From: Planctomycetaceae bacterium
GTDB taxonomy: Bacteria > Planctomycetota > Phycisphaerae > SM23-33
DNA: 64,000 nucleotides
Direction of reading: 5' to 3'
Assembly (NCBI GenBank): GCA_039680605.1
Contig: JBDKTA010000043.1
Span: 1-64,000 of the forward strand
Position numbers and translations under genes: made by a program. Each line of letters starts with the position of its first letter. Positions within the stretch are counted from its first letter, which is position 1. The notes beneath the pieces are model-generated. The model worked only from the letters and a program-made list of their open reading frames with translations. It was not told where the DNA came from and made no database searches. Shown piece after piece: positions 15,429-23,754 of the stretch.

Positions 15429-16382
15429 CTAGGCCGCCGGCGGCTCAGCGTCCTTCTTGGCTCGAAGTCTCCGCCAGGCGCCGCCGATTGGGCCTGAGAG
15501 TGAGAACGCCAGTGACAGCAGGGCCATGGCGACGAAGGGTTGCCACAGCGCCAGCAGCAGCACGACCAGCAGCTTGACCAGATAGGTCACGGGGCGGCGG
15601 CCGCGGAAGGTCTGGTTGATCACGTGGCTGTACTGGAACCGCGAGACCATCAGCAGTCCCAGGACCAGCGTCATGACGGGCATGAAGGCCGCGGCGATGC
15701 CCAGAAAGAACGGATCGGCGGCCGGCGCTGTCGCCGGCGCCGCAGCGGTCGCCATGGGCAGGGCGGGGTCGCTGGCCAACTGGTGCAGCAGCAGCGTCAT
15801 GGCGACAATGGGAGCCGCGGCCCCGGGAGAGGGCAGGCCTCGGAACTTCATGTGGGCCGACTCGTCGGGCTGGTTCTCGACATTGAACCGCGCCAGTCTC
15901 AAAGCGGTGCATGAGAGATAGATCGCGGCGATGGCCCAGATCACGCGCTCGATACCCGGACCCGCCCAGGACACGTCGGACTGCCGCAGCGCCATCACGC
16001 TGGTGCGCAGCATCAGTATCGCCGGGGCCGCGCCGAAGCTCAGCACGTCCGAGAGGCTGTCGAGCTGGCCGCCGAAGTCGCTGGTCTGGCGCGTCATGCG
16101 CGCCACGCGCCCGTCGAGCATGTCGCAGATCATCGCAAAGGCAATCATCCAGGCCGCCAGCGCCAGGTTCTCCAGCGTGGCCGAGCCCAGGGCGTCCTTG
16201 GTGGCGAAATGAATCGACGCCAGTCCGAAGAGGCCGTTGCCCAGGGTGAACATCGCCGGAAGCACGGCGGTGCGTCGCAGGAGCCTCCGCCGCGGGTTGC
16301 GTCGGCGGTGGAATCGTTCGAGCAGGCGGCGGCGCGGTGGTTGCGTCGAGTCGGCGGCATCGGGCGGAGGCAGGTCTGTCAT
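15429..16382 (-). CDS. pssA: CDP-diacylglycerol--serine O-phosphatidyltransferase
   Basis: PssA makes phosphatidylserine from CDP-diacylglycerol and serine in the inner membrane. The 317-residue protein has the CDP-alcohol phosphotransferase signature in DMLDGRVARM followed by DFGGQLDSLSD, with the four expected Asp residues. Six or more hydrophobic segments follow. The N-terminal 45 residues are Arg/Pro-rich and cytosolic. Its ATG overlaps the psd stop as ATGA, so the two genes are translationally coupled. The next pathway step, decarboxylation to phosphatidylethanolamine, is performed by the upstream gene's product. Confidence 0.94.
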   Translation of the reverse strand: MTDLPPPDAADSTQPPRRRLLERFHRRRNPRRRLLRRTAVLPAMFTLGNGLFGLASIHFATKDALGSATLENLALAAWMIAFAMICDMLDGRVARMTRQTSDFGGQLDSLSDVLSFGAAPAILMLRTSVMALRQSDVSWAGPGIERVIWAIAAIYLSCTALRLARFNVENQPDESAHMKFRGLPSPGAAAPIVAMTLLLHQLASDPALPMATAAAPATAPAADPFFLGIAAAFMPVMTLVLGLLMVSRFQYSHVINQTFRGRRPVTYLVKLLVVLLLALWQPFVAMALLSLAFSLSGPIGGAWRRLRAKKDAEPPAA

Positions 16383-17098
16383 CGCGGTTCTCCCGGGGGC
16401 GCTGCGCGCATGGCCCAGGCGGCTTTGAGCAGCGCCGTCCGTCCGGCAAAGACGCGCGCGCCGACCTTGACGCACATTTCACCTACCAGAGTGTCGGGCA
16501 CCATCAGCTCCAGTCGCGAGCCGAACTTGATCATGCCGATGCGCTGTCCGCGCAGGAGCATCTGCCCGACCTCCAGGTCGGTCACGATTCGCCGCGCCAG
16601 CAGCCCGGCCACCTGGCGAACCACCACCGGGTACTCTTCATCCTGGCACAGGTGCGTGATGAAAATGCTGGTGGATTCGTTGCGTTCGAAGGCGGCGGGG
16701 CGACGCACGTCCATGAACGATCCGGCGTGATGCTCGACGCGTTCGACGCGGCCGCTCAGCGGGGCGCGATTGACGTGTACGTTCACCACATTCATGAAGA
16801 TGCCGATCTTCACGCCGCGGCAGCCCAGCGGGCTGTCTGGGCCGATCAGCGTGATGTCCGCCACCCGTCCGTCCGCCGGCGAGACGAACAGACCCTCGCC
16901 CTCGGGCGGCTGGCGCTCGGGGTCGCGAAAGAACACCAGCACCCAGACGAAGAACGCCCCAGGTATGACCGCCAGCAGCCACAGGGGCGTTCCCCAGGCC
17001 GCCGCGGCGGCGGCAATCAACAGCACGACGCCGGCCGTGATCATCATCAAGATGATCACGGTGCGCAGACCGTAACGGGTTAGTCCCAAGACGCTCAT
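16379..17098 (-). CDS. psd: Phosphatidylserine decarboxylase, short form
   Basis: Psd decarboxylates phosphatidylserine to phosphatidylethanolamine. This 239-residue protein is the short family type with an N-terminal hydrophobic stretch (about residues 10-55). Motifs are FFRDPER, VSPADGRV, IFMNVVNVHVNRAP and the self-cleavage site KFGSRLEL. In the short type the cleavage site is GS rather than LGST; the chain is cut before Ser to create the pyruvoyl group. GAGGGG lies nine bases before the ATG. It is the first gene of the psd-pssA pair. Confidence 0.94.
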   Translation of the reverse strand: MSVLGLTRYGLRTVIILMMITAGVVLLIAAAAAAWGTPLWLLAVIPGAFFVWVLVFFRDPERQPPEGEGLFVSPADGRVADITLIGPDSPLGCRGVKIGIFMNVVNVHVNRAPLSGRVERVEHHAGSFMDVRRPAAFERNESTSIFITHLCQDEEYPVVVRQVAGLLARRIVTDLEVGQMLLRGQRIGMIKFGSRLELMVPDTLVGEMCVKVGARVFAGRTALLKAAWAMRAAPPGEPR

Positions 17099-17201
17099 GG
17101 CAAATCCCCTCGCTCCTGTATTTATACGGTACCGCAGAGACCCGGCGAAGTCAAACCGCCTCCCAATGTATAGAATGGTTTGACCTTCAAAGGCCCAATG
17201 C

Positions 17202-18095
17202 ATGAAATCAATGCCGGCGTGGACATTCTCAATGCTATCCGCTCTGGCGGCAGCGGCGGCTGAGCCGCCCGCCGCGCCGGCTTGGCCAGGCGCCGGAGCG
17301 GCCGGGGAGACGGTACAGGCTGAACTGTTGTGCGACTCGACCGCCATCGCCGCCGGCAGCACGTTCCGGTTGGGCGTCCTGCTGACGATAAAACCGGCGT
17401 GGCACGTCTACTGGAAGAACCCCGGCGACTCGGGCGCTGCTACGGAAATCAAATTCACCCTGCCCGAGGGCTTCACCGTCTCGCCGCTGCGGTGGCCGGC
17501 GCCGTTGCGGATGGAACTGCCCGGCAACATCGTTAACTTTGGTTACGAGCGCCAGGTGCTGCTGAGCGTGGAGGTCCAGGCCCCGACCGCGTTGGCGGCC
17601 GGGCCTGTCGCCGCGCAGGCGGAAGTATCGTGGTCGGCCTGCAACAGCGAGCAGTGTGTTTTGGGGCAGGCGTCGCTGCGGTCGTCGCTGAAGACCGCCG
17701 ACCGGCAGGTCCCGGACCGGGACGCGCAGACGATATTTGGACATTGGGACAAGACGCTGCCCGTGACGGCTGCCCAGGCGGGGCTGACGGTGCGGGTCGA
17801 AGGGGGAATCGTGCCGCCGGCCGGCAGCGGATCTGTCACCATCCGCTTGTCGGGCCTGAAGCTTCCCGCCGGCGCCGCGGTGGTTATTGACGCTCCGGGA
17901 AACGTCGTGATCGAAAAGGCGGTCATCAAGCCTGACCCCAGCGACGGAGCCCGGATCACATTCAACGCGAAGACCCCCGGCAAAGCCGCCCCGCCGGCCA
18001 AGATGGAAGTCGTGGTGGTCTATCCCGGCGATGACGGGCGGCAGCATGGCATTAGACTGGACGTGCCGCTGATGGCGGCTATGAATAAGACATAA
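17202..18095 (+). CDS. DsbD N-terminal-domain-like exported protein
   Basis: This is a 297-residue protein with a signal peptide followed by a domain like the N-terminal (alpha) domain of DsbD. The conserved stretch is AWHVYWKNPGDSGAATEI, then GYERQVLLSVEV and WSACNSEQCVLG. The two Cys in CNSEQC match the redox-active pair of DsbD-N (usually CxxxxC). There is no membrane or C-terminal thioredoxin domain, so it is a stand-alone version that may accept electrons in the periplasm. A thioredoxin-fold gene follows 11 bases later and is the likely partner. Confidence 0.8.
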   Translation: MKSMPAWTFSMLSALAAAAAEPPAAPAWPGAGAAGETVQAELLCDSTAIAAGSTFRLGVLLTIKPAWHVYWKNPGDSGAATEIKFTLPEGFTVSPLRWPAPLRMELPGNIVNFGYERQVLLSVEVQAPTALAAGPVAAQAEVSWSACNSEQCVLGQASLRSSLKTADRQVPDRDAQTIFGHWDKTLPVTAAQAGLTVRVEGGIVPPAGSGSVTIRLSGLKLPAGAAVVIDAPGNVVIEKAVIKPDPSDGARITFNAKTPGKAAPPAKMEVVVVYPGDDGRQHGIRLDVPLMAAMNKT

Positions 18096-18106
18096 AGGAG
18101 AGCAAC

Positions 18107-18694
18107 ATGAGACGCATCGTAACGGGTCTGGCACTGGTGGCGCTGGCGGGCCATTGGGCACTGGCGGAGAACGAATCGGCCCCCAAGTACGCTTTCACGC
18201 TCAAGGATCAAACCGGCGCTGACGTGAGCCTGAAGGACTTCGCCGGCAAGATTGTCGTGCTCGAATGGGTGAATCCCGAGTGCCCGACCGTCGTGAGGCA
18301 TTACAAAGCCGCCACGATGAAAAAACTCGCCGAAAAGTACAAGGACAAGGACGTGGTCTGGCTGGCCGTCAACACGACCCACACGTTCACGCCGGAAAAG
18401 AACAAGGCCTTCCATGACCAGCACGAGCTGCCCTATCCGGTCTTGGACGACTCTGCCGGCAAGGTCGGCAAGATGTTCGGCGCCAAGGCCACCCCGCACC
18501 TGTTCATCCTCGATAAAGAAGGCAAGCTCGTCTACAACGGCGCCATCGACGACGACCCCAGCGGCAAGAAGACCACTGAAGGCAAACCCACCGTCAACTA
18601 CGTGCAGCAGGCGCTGGACGAACTGCTGGCGGGCAAAGCCGTCAGCCAACCGCAAACCAAGCCCTATGGCTGCTCGGTCAAGTACGCCTCGTGA
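18107..18694 (+). CDS. Exported thioredoxin-fold / peroxiredoxin-like protein
   Basis: This is a 195-residue protein with a signal peptide (cleavage probably near ALA-EN at residue 21). A redoxin domain begins APKYAFTLKDQTGADVSL. EWVNPECPTVVRHY holds a single Cys where thioredoxins have CxxC. ATPHLFILDKEGK is the cis-Pro region, and the C-terminus KPYGCSVKY carries a second conserved Cys. The pattern suits a two-Cys peroxidase or thiol oxidoreductase. It is preceded by AAAGGAG and probably shares an operon with the DsbD-N-like gene. Confidence 0.8.
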   Translation: MRRIVTGLALVALAGHWALAENESAPKYAFTLKDQTGADVSLKDFAGKIVVLEWVNPECPTVVRHYKAATMKKLAEKYKDKDVVWLAVNTTHTFTPEKNKAFHDQHELPYPVLDDSAGKVGKMFGAKATPHLFILDKEGKLVYNGAIDDDPSGKKTTEGKPTVNYVQQALDELLAGKAVSQPQTKPYGCSVKYAS

Positions 18695-18702
18695 CTGGCG
18701 GC

Positions 18703-18732
18703 TTGCGGCGGGACGAAGCCCTCTGACATAAT
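18703..18732 (+). promoter_or_regulatory. Candidate leaderless promoter
   Basis: TTGCGG at 18703-18708 and CATAAT at 18727-18732 are 18 bases apart. The ATG at 18739 begins six bases after the -10, so transcription would start at or next to the start codon. Confidence 0.45.
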
Positions 18733-18738
18733 GCGGTC

Positions 18739-19662
18739 ATGAGGATTCGTCCAGGCATCTGGATCAGCGTTGGTTTAATCGCTGCCGTCGTCGCCGTGGC
18801 GATTTACGGCGTCCCCGGCTGTGCCGCGCGCATGCTGCCGGCATCGGGGTCGCCCCCGTCGCCGCCGCCCGCCGGACCGCGCGACGTGACGCTCTTTGTC
18901 GCGGCCGATGCGCATTATGGGGCCTCGATGCCCAACGGGTCGCTCAGCATCGACCAGCTCAATCAGCGGCAGATCGACGCGATGAACACCCTGAGCGGGC
19001 GCGCCTGGCCGGGCGGGGCAGGCAAGGTCGCTCCGCCGCGGGCGGTCCTGATGCTCGGCGACATGACCGACAACGGCGCGCCGTGGCAGTGGAACGCCTT
19101 CGTGCGCGACTACGGCCGCACCGGCGCCGAGGGCCTGCTGAAATATCCCGTCTATCTCTGCAGCGGCAACCACGACCGCTATACGGTGTTCTACTGGCCG
19201 GTGCTGCAGGGCATTGCCCAGCGGCATGGCAGCCTGATCTATGCCTGGGACTGCAGCGGCGTGCGAATGATCTGCCTCGACCGCAACCCCACTGCCGAGA
19301 GTTGCCGCTGGCTGGCCGCCGAGCTGGCGGCCGTCGGCGCGGCGCGGCCCGTCATTATCTATTTTCACTACGGCCTGTCCGGACCGTACTCCGGCGAGGA
19401 ATGGTGGAAGCAATCGGACAAGGATTGCTTCGCCGCGGCGGTTGCAGGCTATAACGTCATTGGCGTCTTTCACGGGCACTATCACGGCAGCGAGCATTAC
19501 GTCTGGCGCGGGCTCGACGTGTACAATGTCGGCTCGCCGAGGCACCGAACCCACAGCTTTGCGGCCGTACGCGTGACGGATACGACCATGACCGTGGCGT
19601 CGTGGGACTGGTCGAGGCAGGGTTGGGCATGGGCGTACAGCAAGAACATCAGCAGACCTTAG
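18739..19662 (+). CDS. Exported metallophosphoesterase
   Basis: This is a 307-residue calcineurin-like phosphoesterase. An N-terminal hydrophobic segment (about residues 8-25) ends in GVPGCAARM, a possible but imperfect lipobox. A Pro-rich linker leads into the catalytic domain. Metal motifs in order are AADAHYG, MLGDMTDNG, SGNHDRY, IYFHYG and FHGHYHGSEH. The substrate is unknown. It is one of four phosphoesterase-domain proteins in the window. The start has no ribosome-binding site but a promoter ends six bases before it. Confidence 0.85.
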   Translation: MRIRPGIWISVGLIAAVVAVAIYGVPGCAARMLPASGSPPSPPPAGPRDVTLFVAADAHYGASMPNGSLSIDQLNQRQIDAMNTLSGRAWPGGAGKVAPPRAVLMLGDMTDNGAPWQWNAFVRDYGRTGAEGLLKYPVYLCSGNHDRYTVFYWPVLQGIAQRHGSLIYAWDCSGVRMICLDRNPTAESCRWLAAELAAVGAARPVIIYFHYGLSGPYSGEEWWKQSDKDCFAAAVAGYNVIGVFHGHYHGSEHYVWRGLDVYNVGSPRHRTHSFAAVRVTDTTMTVASWDWSRQGWAWAYSKNISRP

Positions 19663-20072
19663 CGCCGTACCCGCCGACGCCGCTGATGAGCGCGTGCCTG
19701 TTTTTGGCGCGGCAGTCGGCGGTGGTGGCGTTCTTCGGCAGCTTTCTGACATTGTCCGTCGCGGCGCCGGTGGCGATCGTCTTCGGCGACGTGATCCCGC
19801 TGCCGTGGTCGCTGTCATGCATTGCGGCGCTGCTGGTGCAACTGGCGTGCGTCTACCGCCCCCTGTACCGGGCCTCGCCGCTGCGGATGGCCTCGGGCAG
19901 CATCGCCTCGCTCTACTCGATGGTGCTTGGCGTGGCGCTGGCGGCGCAGCTCGATGCAGTGGGCCTGGCGATCGGAGTGGCGCTCATGACCACCGGCGCG
20001 GCGACCATCGCCACCATGGCCCTGGGCGACTGGGTGCGCCGGCGCCTGCTGGCCTATCAGCGGAAGAGATGA
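19629..20072 (+). CDS. Small membrane protein, function unknown
   Basis: This protein of 147 residues has about four hydrophobic segments and ends in a basic tail (RRRLLAYQRKR). I do not recognise a family. The ATG at 19629 is preceded by GGCAGGG but overlaps the phosphoesterase gene by 34 bases; an in-frame ATG at 19686 gives a 128-residue protein starting MSACLFLARQ and avoids overlap. The repeat at 20078 begins six bases after the stop. Confidence 0.55.
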   Translation: MGVQQEHQQTLAPYPPTPLMSACLFLARQSAVVAFFGSFLTLSVAAPVAIVFGDVIPLPWSLSCIAALLVQLACVYRPLYRASPLRMASGSIASLYSMVLGVALAAQLDAVGLAIGVALMTTGAATIATMALGDWVRRRLLAYQRKR

Positions 20073-20077
20073 ATATG

Positions 20078-20159
20078 GAGTGCGGCAGCCTTAGCTGCCG
20101 CTTTGGAAGCTGTTCGTCTGCCAAAAACTCTAAAAGCGGCAGCTAAGGCTGCTGCACTC
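20078..20159. repeat. Inverted repeat, GCAGCCTTAGCTGCCGC type
   Basis: The left arm GAGTGCGGCAGCCTTAGCTG and right arm CAGCTAAGGCTGCTGCACTC form a long hairpin. Each arm also holds the palindrome GGCAGC-CTTA-GCTGCC. In the remaining gap to 20327 I see nothing but a short open frame with no start signal. Confidence 0.85.
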
Positions 20160-20327
20160 ATGGAGCCGCAGGCGAACGTGGTACTCTTTGTGAGAGGAAG
20201 AAATGTGAGCAGCCAGAACAAGTCTGATGCGATCCTGTCCGCGATCATGACGCAGCTTTTCGCAATGCAGAAGCACCCCCTTGCGTTATGATTGAATGCG
20301 GATGCTCCCTTGGGGAGACATGGAACG

Positions 20328-22562
20328 ATGCTCATGAACCGGATGGACTGTATCGCGGCGGTTCTGCTGGCGGCGCTGCTGGCGTGGCCGACAGCATCGG
20401 TGCGGGCCGGCGTCTCCAGCGATGACGTTCGTCAGGCGGTGGCGGCGGGGGTGGCCGAGCTCAAGCAGACGCTGGCGGCGGGGCGCCCCAGAGGCGCGCG
20501 AGGGCGGCGCGGCGGGGCGGTGGATGGCGGCATCACGGCGCTGTGCGTGCTGGCCCTGCTCAACGCCGGCGTGCCAGCCAACGATCCGGTGGTGGCCGAC
20601 GCGCTGGACGATCTGGCGGCCAGCGGCAACGATCGCACGTATGTGGTTTCGCTCAAGGCGCAGTGCTTTGCCGCCTCCGGGCTGGAGAAGTACAAGCCGC
20701 CCCTGCGGGCGGCGGCGCAGTGGCTCATCGCCGCCCAGGTGAACACGGGCATGTGGTCGTACACCCATCAGGGGCGCGGCGATAATTCCAACACGCAGTT
20801 CGCCCTGCTGGGTCTTCACGAGGCCGCCAAGGCGGGCATCGTCGTGCCGCAACAGGTCTGGCAGAAGGCCACCCGCCACTGGACAGCCGCCCAGTCCAAC
20901 GACGGCGGATGGGGCTACCAGGCTCGTGAGGGAGGGTACGGGTCGATGACGGCCGCCGGGCTGGCCAGCATGTTCATCTGCGGACAGCGGCTCAACGTCG
21001 GCGGGCCCAAGGCGTTCGTCAACGGCGCGTACCCGGACTGCGGGCGCTACCAGCAGAACCAGGCCATTGCCGCGGGGCTGCGGTGGATGCAGCAGAATTT
21101 CTCGGTGTCGGCCAATCCCAAGCGTGGCGACGGATGGCACCTGTACTACATGTACGGCATGGAGCGCGTGGGCATGATCTCGGGCCTGCGCAACATCGGC
21201 ACGCATGACTGGTATCGCGAGGGCGCCGCCTGGCTGGTTGCGCATCAGAAGAAGGGAAGCTGGGGCCAGACGTATGATACGGCCTTCGCCGTGCTGTTCC
21301 TGGCCAAGGGCAACCGTCCGGTGTTGTTTCAGAAGCTCAAGTGGGACGGCCAGTGGAATCGCAACATTCACGACCTGGAGAATTTGACGGGCTTCATCGG
21401 CGACAGGCTGGGCAAGGCTGTCACGTGGCAGACGGCGTCGTTAGACATGTCGCTGAAGGAACTGCTGGTCAGCCCGATCACGGTGATCACCGGCCATGAG
21501 TTTCCCAAGTTCACTGATGCGCAGAAGAAGCTGCTGCGCCAATATGTCGAAAACGGCGGAACGCTGCTGTTCGAGGCCTGCTGCGGTTCCAAGGCGTTCG
21601 ACAAGGGCTTCCGCGAGTTTCGCGCCGAGGTCTTCAGGGAGTACCCGCTCAAGCCCCTGCCGGCAGGGCACCCGGTGTTTCGCAGCTACTTCGCGATCAA
21701 AGACAAGGACATGTACGGCTTGGAGGGCGTCGACGTCGGCTGTCGCACCGGCGTGTTCTATTCGCCCAACGCCCTGAGCTGCCTGTGGGAGATGCAGAGC
21801 ATTGAGGAGTACAGCCCGCGGGCGTTCCACCTGGGCACGAATATCGCCGCGTACGCCACCGGGCGCGAGACGCTGGCCGATAAGCTCGACGAGGTCGATG
21901 TCGCCGCCGCGGCCAAGAAGGACAAGCCCTTCGAGATTCCCCGCGGGGCGGTGCGGATCGCCCGGCTGTTCCACAATGGTGAGCACAATGCCGACGCTAA
22001 CTCCCTCGTGCATCTGACAACCGCCCTGCGAGACCAGGCCAAGGTCGACGTCGTCACCGAGGGGCGCGTTTTCAAGGCCGACGACCCCAAGCTGTTCGAA
22101 TACCCCGTGATTTTCATGACCGGGCATTTCTCATTCGAACTGCCCGAGGCCCAGATCGAGAACCTGCGACTGTACCTGACGCGCGGGGGCGTGCTGATCG
22201 CCGACGCCTGTTGCGGCCAGCCCGCCTTTGATGAGAGCTTCCGCAAGCTGGCGGGCAAGCTCTTTCCGCAGTCCAGGCTTGAGCCCATCGCGGCGGACCA
22301 TCCTATCGTTGACGGGCGCATCGGCGTCAAGCTGGGCGAGCTGAAGTACCGCAAGCTGTTGGCCGACGAACTCAAAACCCGCGGCACGATGCTGCCGCCG
22401 CTGGAACTGGTGCGAGTCGAGGGCCGCCCCGTCATCATCTACAGCAAGTACGACTGGTCCTGCGCCCTCGAAGGCGACAAGCCCTACAGTTGCCGCGGCT
22501 ACGACGACGAGAGCGGCAAGAAGCTGGCGATGAACATCTTCCTGTACGCCATCAGCTATTGA
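20328..22562 (+). CDS. Exported squalene-cyclase-type barrel protein with DUF4159 domains
   Basis: This is a 744-residue protein. A signal peptide (about residues 7-30) is followed by an alpha/alpha barrel of the prenyltransferase/squalene oxidase repeat type (about 35-330), with recurring NDGGWGYQ-like and TQFALLGLHEA-like motifs. Two DUF4159-type segments follow. One contains PKFTDAQKKLLRQYVENGG and LLFEACCGSKAFDKGFREF. The second contains PEAQIENLRLYLTRGG, IADACCGQPAFDESF and LEPIAADHPI. Such proteins are frequent in planctomycetes; their function is not known, though DUF4159 resembles glutamine-amidotransferase folds. The start at 20328 fits the signal peptide; a TTG at 20292 is also in frame. 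Confidence 0.82.
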   Translation: MLMNRMDCIAAVLLAALLAWPTASVRAGVSSDDVRQAVAAGVAELKQTLAAGRPRGARGRRGGAVDGGITALCVLALLNAGVPANDPVVADALDDLAASGNDRTYVVSLKAQCFAASGLEKYKPPLRAAAQWLIAAQVNTGMWSYTHQGRGDNSNTQFALLGLHEAAKAGIVVPQQVWQKATRHWTAAQSNDGGWGYQAREGGYGSMTAAGLASMFICGQRLNVGGPKAFVNGAYPDCGRYQQNQAIAAGLRWMQQNFSVSANPKRGDGWHLYYMYGMERVGMISGLRNIGTHDWYREGAAWLVAHQKKGSWGQTYDTAFAVLFLAKGNRPVLFQKLKWDGQWNRNIHDLENLTGFIGDRLGKAVTWQTASLDMSLKELLVSPITVITGHEFPKFTDAQKKLLRQYVENGGTLLFEACCGSKAFDKGFREFRAEVFREYPLKPLPAGHPVFRSYFAIKDKDMYGLEGVDVGCRTGVFYSPNALSCLWEMQSIEEYSPRAFHLGTNIAAYATGRETLADKLDEVDVAAAAKKDKPFEIPRGAVRIARLFHNGEHNADANSLVHLTTALRDQAKVDVVTEGRVFKADDPKLFEYPVIFMTGHFSFELPEAQIENLRLYLTRGGVLIADACCGQPAFDESFRKLAGKLFPQSRLEPIAADHPIVDGRIGVKLGELKYRKLLADELKTRGTMLPPLELVRVEGRPVIIYSKYDWSCALEGDKPYSCRGYDDESGKKLAMNIFLYAISY

Positions 22563-22591
22563 AGCAGTTCAAAGCCCCGGGGAAGAAGACT

Positions 22592-22684
22592 TGCCACAAA
22601 GGTCACAAAGATCACAGAGAATGAAACAGAATCATATTCTTTGTTTCTTTTTGTGTTCTTTGTGATCTCTGTGGCAAAACGCTT
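22592..22684. repeat. Inverted pair, CACCGCAGAG family (copy 3)
   Basis: GCCACAAAGGTCACAAAGAT and CACAGAGAAT face TTCTTTGTGATCTCTGTGGC about 45 bases away, giving a hairpin. It fills the gap between two convergent genes (the DUF4159 gene and ilvE). Confidence 0.85.
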
Positions 22685-23539
22685 CTAATGCGATTTGATC
22701 ATCGCATGGAAGGCTTCATGCAGCTTCATCGTCATGGCGCCGACTTTGCCGGCGCCGATCAGGTGCGCGTCGATCTTGGTCACCGGGATGATCTCGGCGG
22801 CCGAACCGGTCAGGAAGCATTCGTCGGCCGCATAGAGCCTCGCCGGCAGGATAGATTCCTTGGCGACGGGGATGCCCATGCCCTGGGCTATGTCGAGGAC
22901 GACTCCGCGCGTGATGCCGCAGAGGATGCCCGCCTCGTCGGGCGGGGTGACGAGGCGGCCCTTTTCGATGATGAAGATGTTGTCGCCGGTGCATTCGGCC
23001 ACTTCGCCGTGCTCGTTGAGCATGATGGCCTCGGCCGTGCCGGCGTCGATGGCCTCGATCTTGGCCAGGATGTTGTTGAGGTAGTTGAGCGTCTTGGCGC
23101 GTGGGGGCACCATGCGCGGGCTGGTGCGGACGGTTTTGGCGATGATGACTTCCATCCCGTCGCGGTACATTTCCTGCGGATACAGGGCGATGGTGTCGGC
23201 GATGATGATCGTGTTGGGCTGGCTGCACTTGAAGGGGCTCAGGCCCAGGTTGCCCGGCCCGCGCGTCACCACCAGGCGGATGTAAGCGTCGGTGCGCCCG
23301 TTGGCATTGAGCGCCGCATACATGCCGTCGACGAGTTCCTGGCGCGTGAATGGGATCGGCAGGCGAATGAATTTGGCCGAGGCGAACAGGCGGTCGATGT
23401 GCGCGTCGCACTGGAAAATCCTGCCGCCATAGACGCGGATGCCCTCGAACACGCCGTCGCCGTAGAGCAAACCATGATCGAGGACGCTGACCGTCGCCTG
23501 CGCCTCGTCCACCAACGTTCCGTTGAGCCAGACCTTCAT
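22685..23539 (-). CDS. ilvE: Branched-chain amino acid aminotransferase
   Basis: This 284-residue class IV PLP-dependent aminotransferase performs the last step of leucine, isoleucine and valine synthesis. It starts MKVWLNGTLVDEAQATVSV and has DHGLLYGDGVFEGIRVY, the hallmark of IlvE. RAKTLNYLNNILAKIEA contains the PLP Lys149. GEVAECTGDNIFII and GITRGVVLDIA follow. Length is typical for the short bacterial type. GGAGAGAGG just before the ATG supports the start. D-amino-acid transaminase or aminodeoxychorismate lyase are related alternatives but fit less well. Confidence 0.9.
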   Translation of the reverse strand: MKVWLNGTLVDEAQATVSVLDHGLLYGDGVFEGIRVYGGRIFQCDAHIDRLFASAKFIRLPIPFTRQELVDGMYAALNANGRTDAYIRLVVTRGPGNLGLSPFKCSQPNTIIIADTIALYPQEMYRDGMEVIIAKTVRTSPRMVPPRAKTLNYLNNILAKIEAIDAGTAEAIMLNEHGEVAECTGDNIFIIEKGRLVTPPDEAGILCGITRGVVLDIAQGMGIPVAKESILPARLYAADECFLTGSAAEIIPVTKIDAHLIGAGKVGAMTMKLHEAFHAMIKSH

Positions 23540-23609
23540 CGCCTCTCTCCAGAATATTACCGCCGACATCATACCGATTTGCACCCCGAATTCACGCGTT
23601 TCTTGGATC

Positions 23610-23700
23610 TTAGCGGTCCAGCCCGCCACGGGGGATCTTCGACTTGCTCGACGCGGTTTTCCGGTTCGCGAGAACGCGCGGAGCAAGCTGCGCCGCTAAC
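23610..23700. repeat. Dispersed repeat bounded by TTAGCGG/CCGCTAAC (copy 2)
   Basis: This copy starts TTAGCGGTCCAGCCCGCCAC and ends GCGCCGCTAAC. The stretch GGATCTTCGACTTGCTCGAC followed by GCGGTTT matches copy 1 at 12092-12197 on the opposite strand. Confidence 0.88.
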
Positions 23701-23716
23701 ACTCCGAACGCTTGCC

Positions 23717-23744
23717 TTGCTTCTGTTCCATCAGCGCGTAGAAT
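23717..23744 (+). promoter_or_regulatory. Candidate short-leader promoter
   Basis: TTGCTT at 23717-23722 and TAGAAT at 23739-23744 are 16 bases apart. The ATG at 23755 follows ten bases later, so the leader would be only a few bases long. Confidence 0.45.
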
Positions 23745-23754
23745 CGGCGATTCT

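Noticed and set aside
20160-20291. Small protein-coding gene between the repeat and the DUF4159 gene
   Set aside because: A short open frame exists but it begins at the edge of a repeat, has no ribosome-binding site and matches nothing I recognise.
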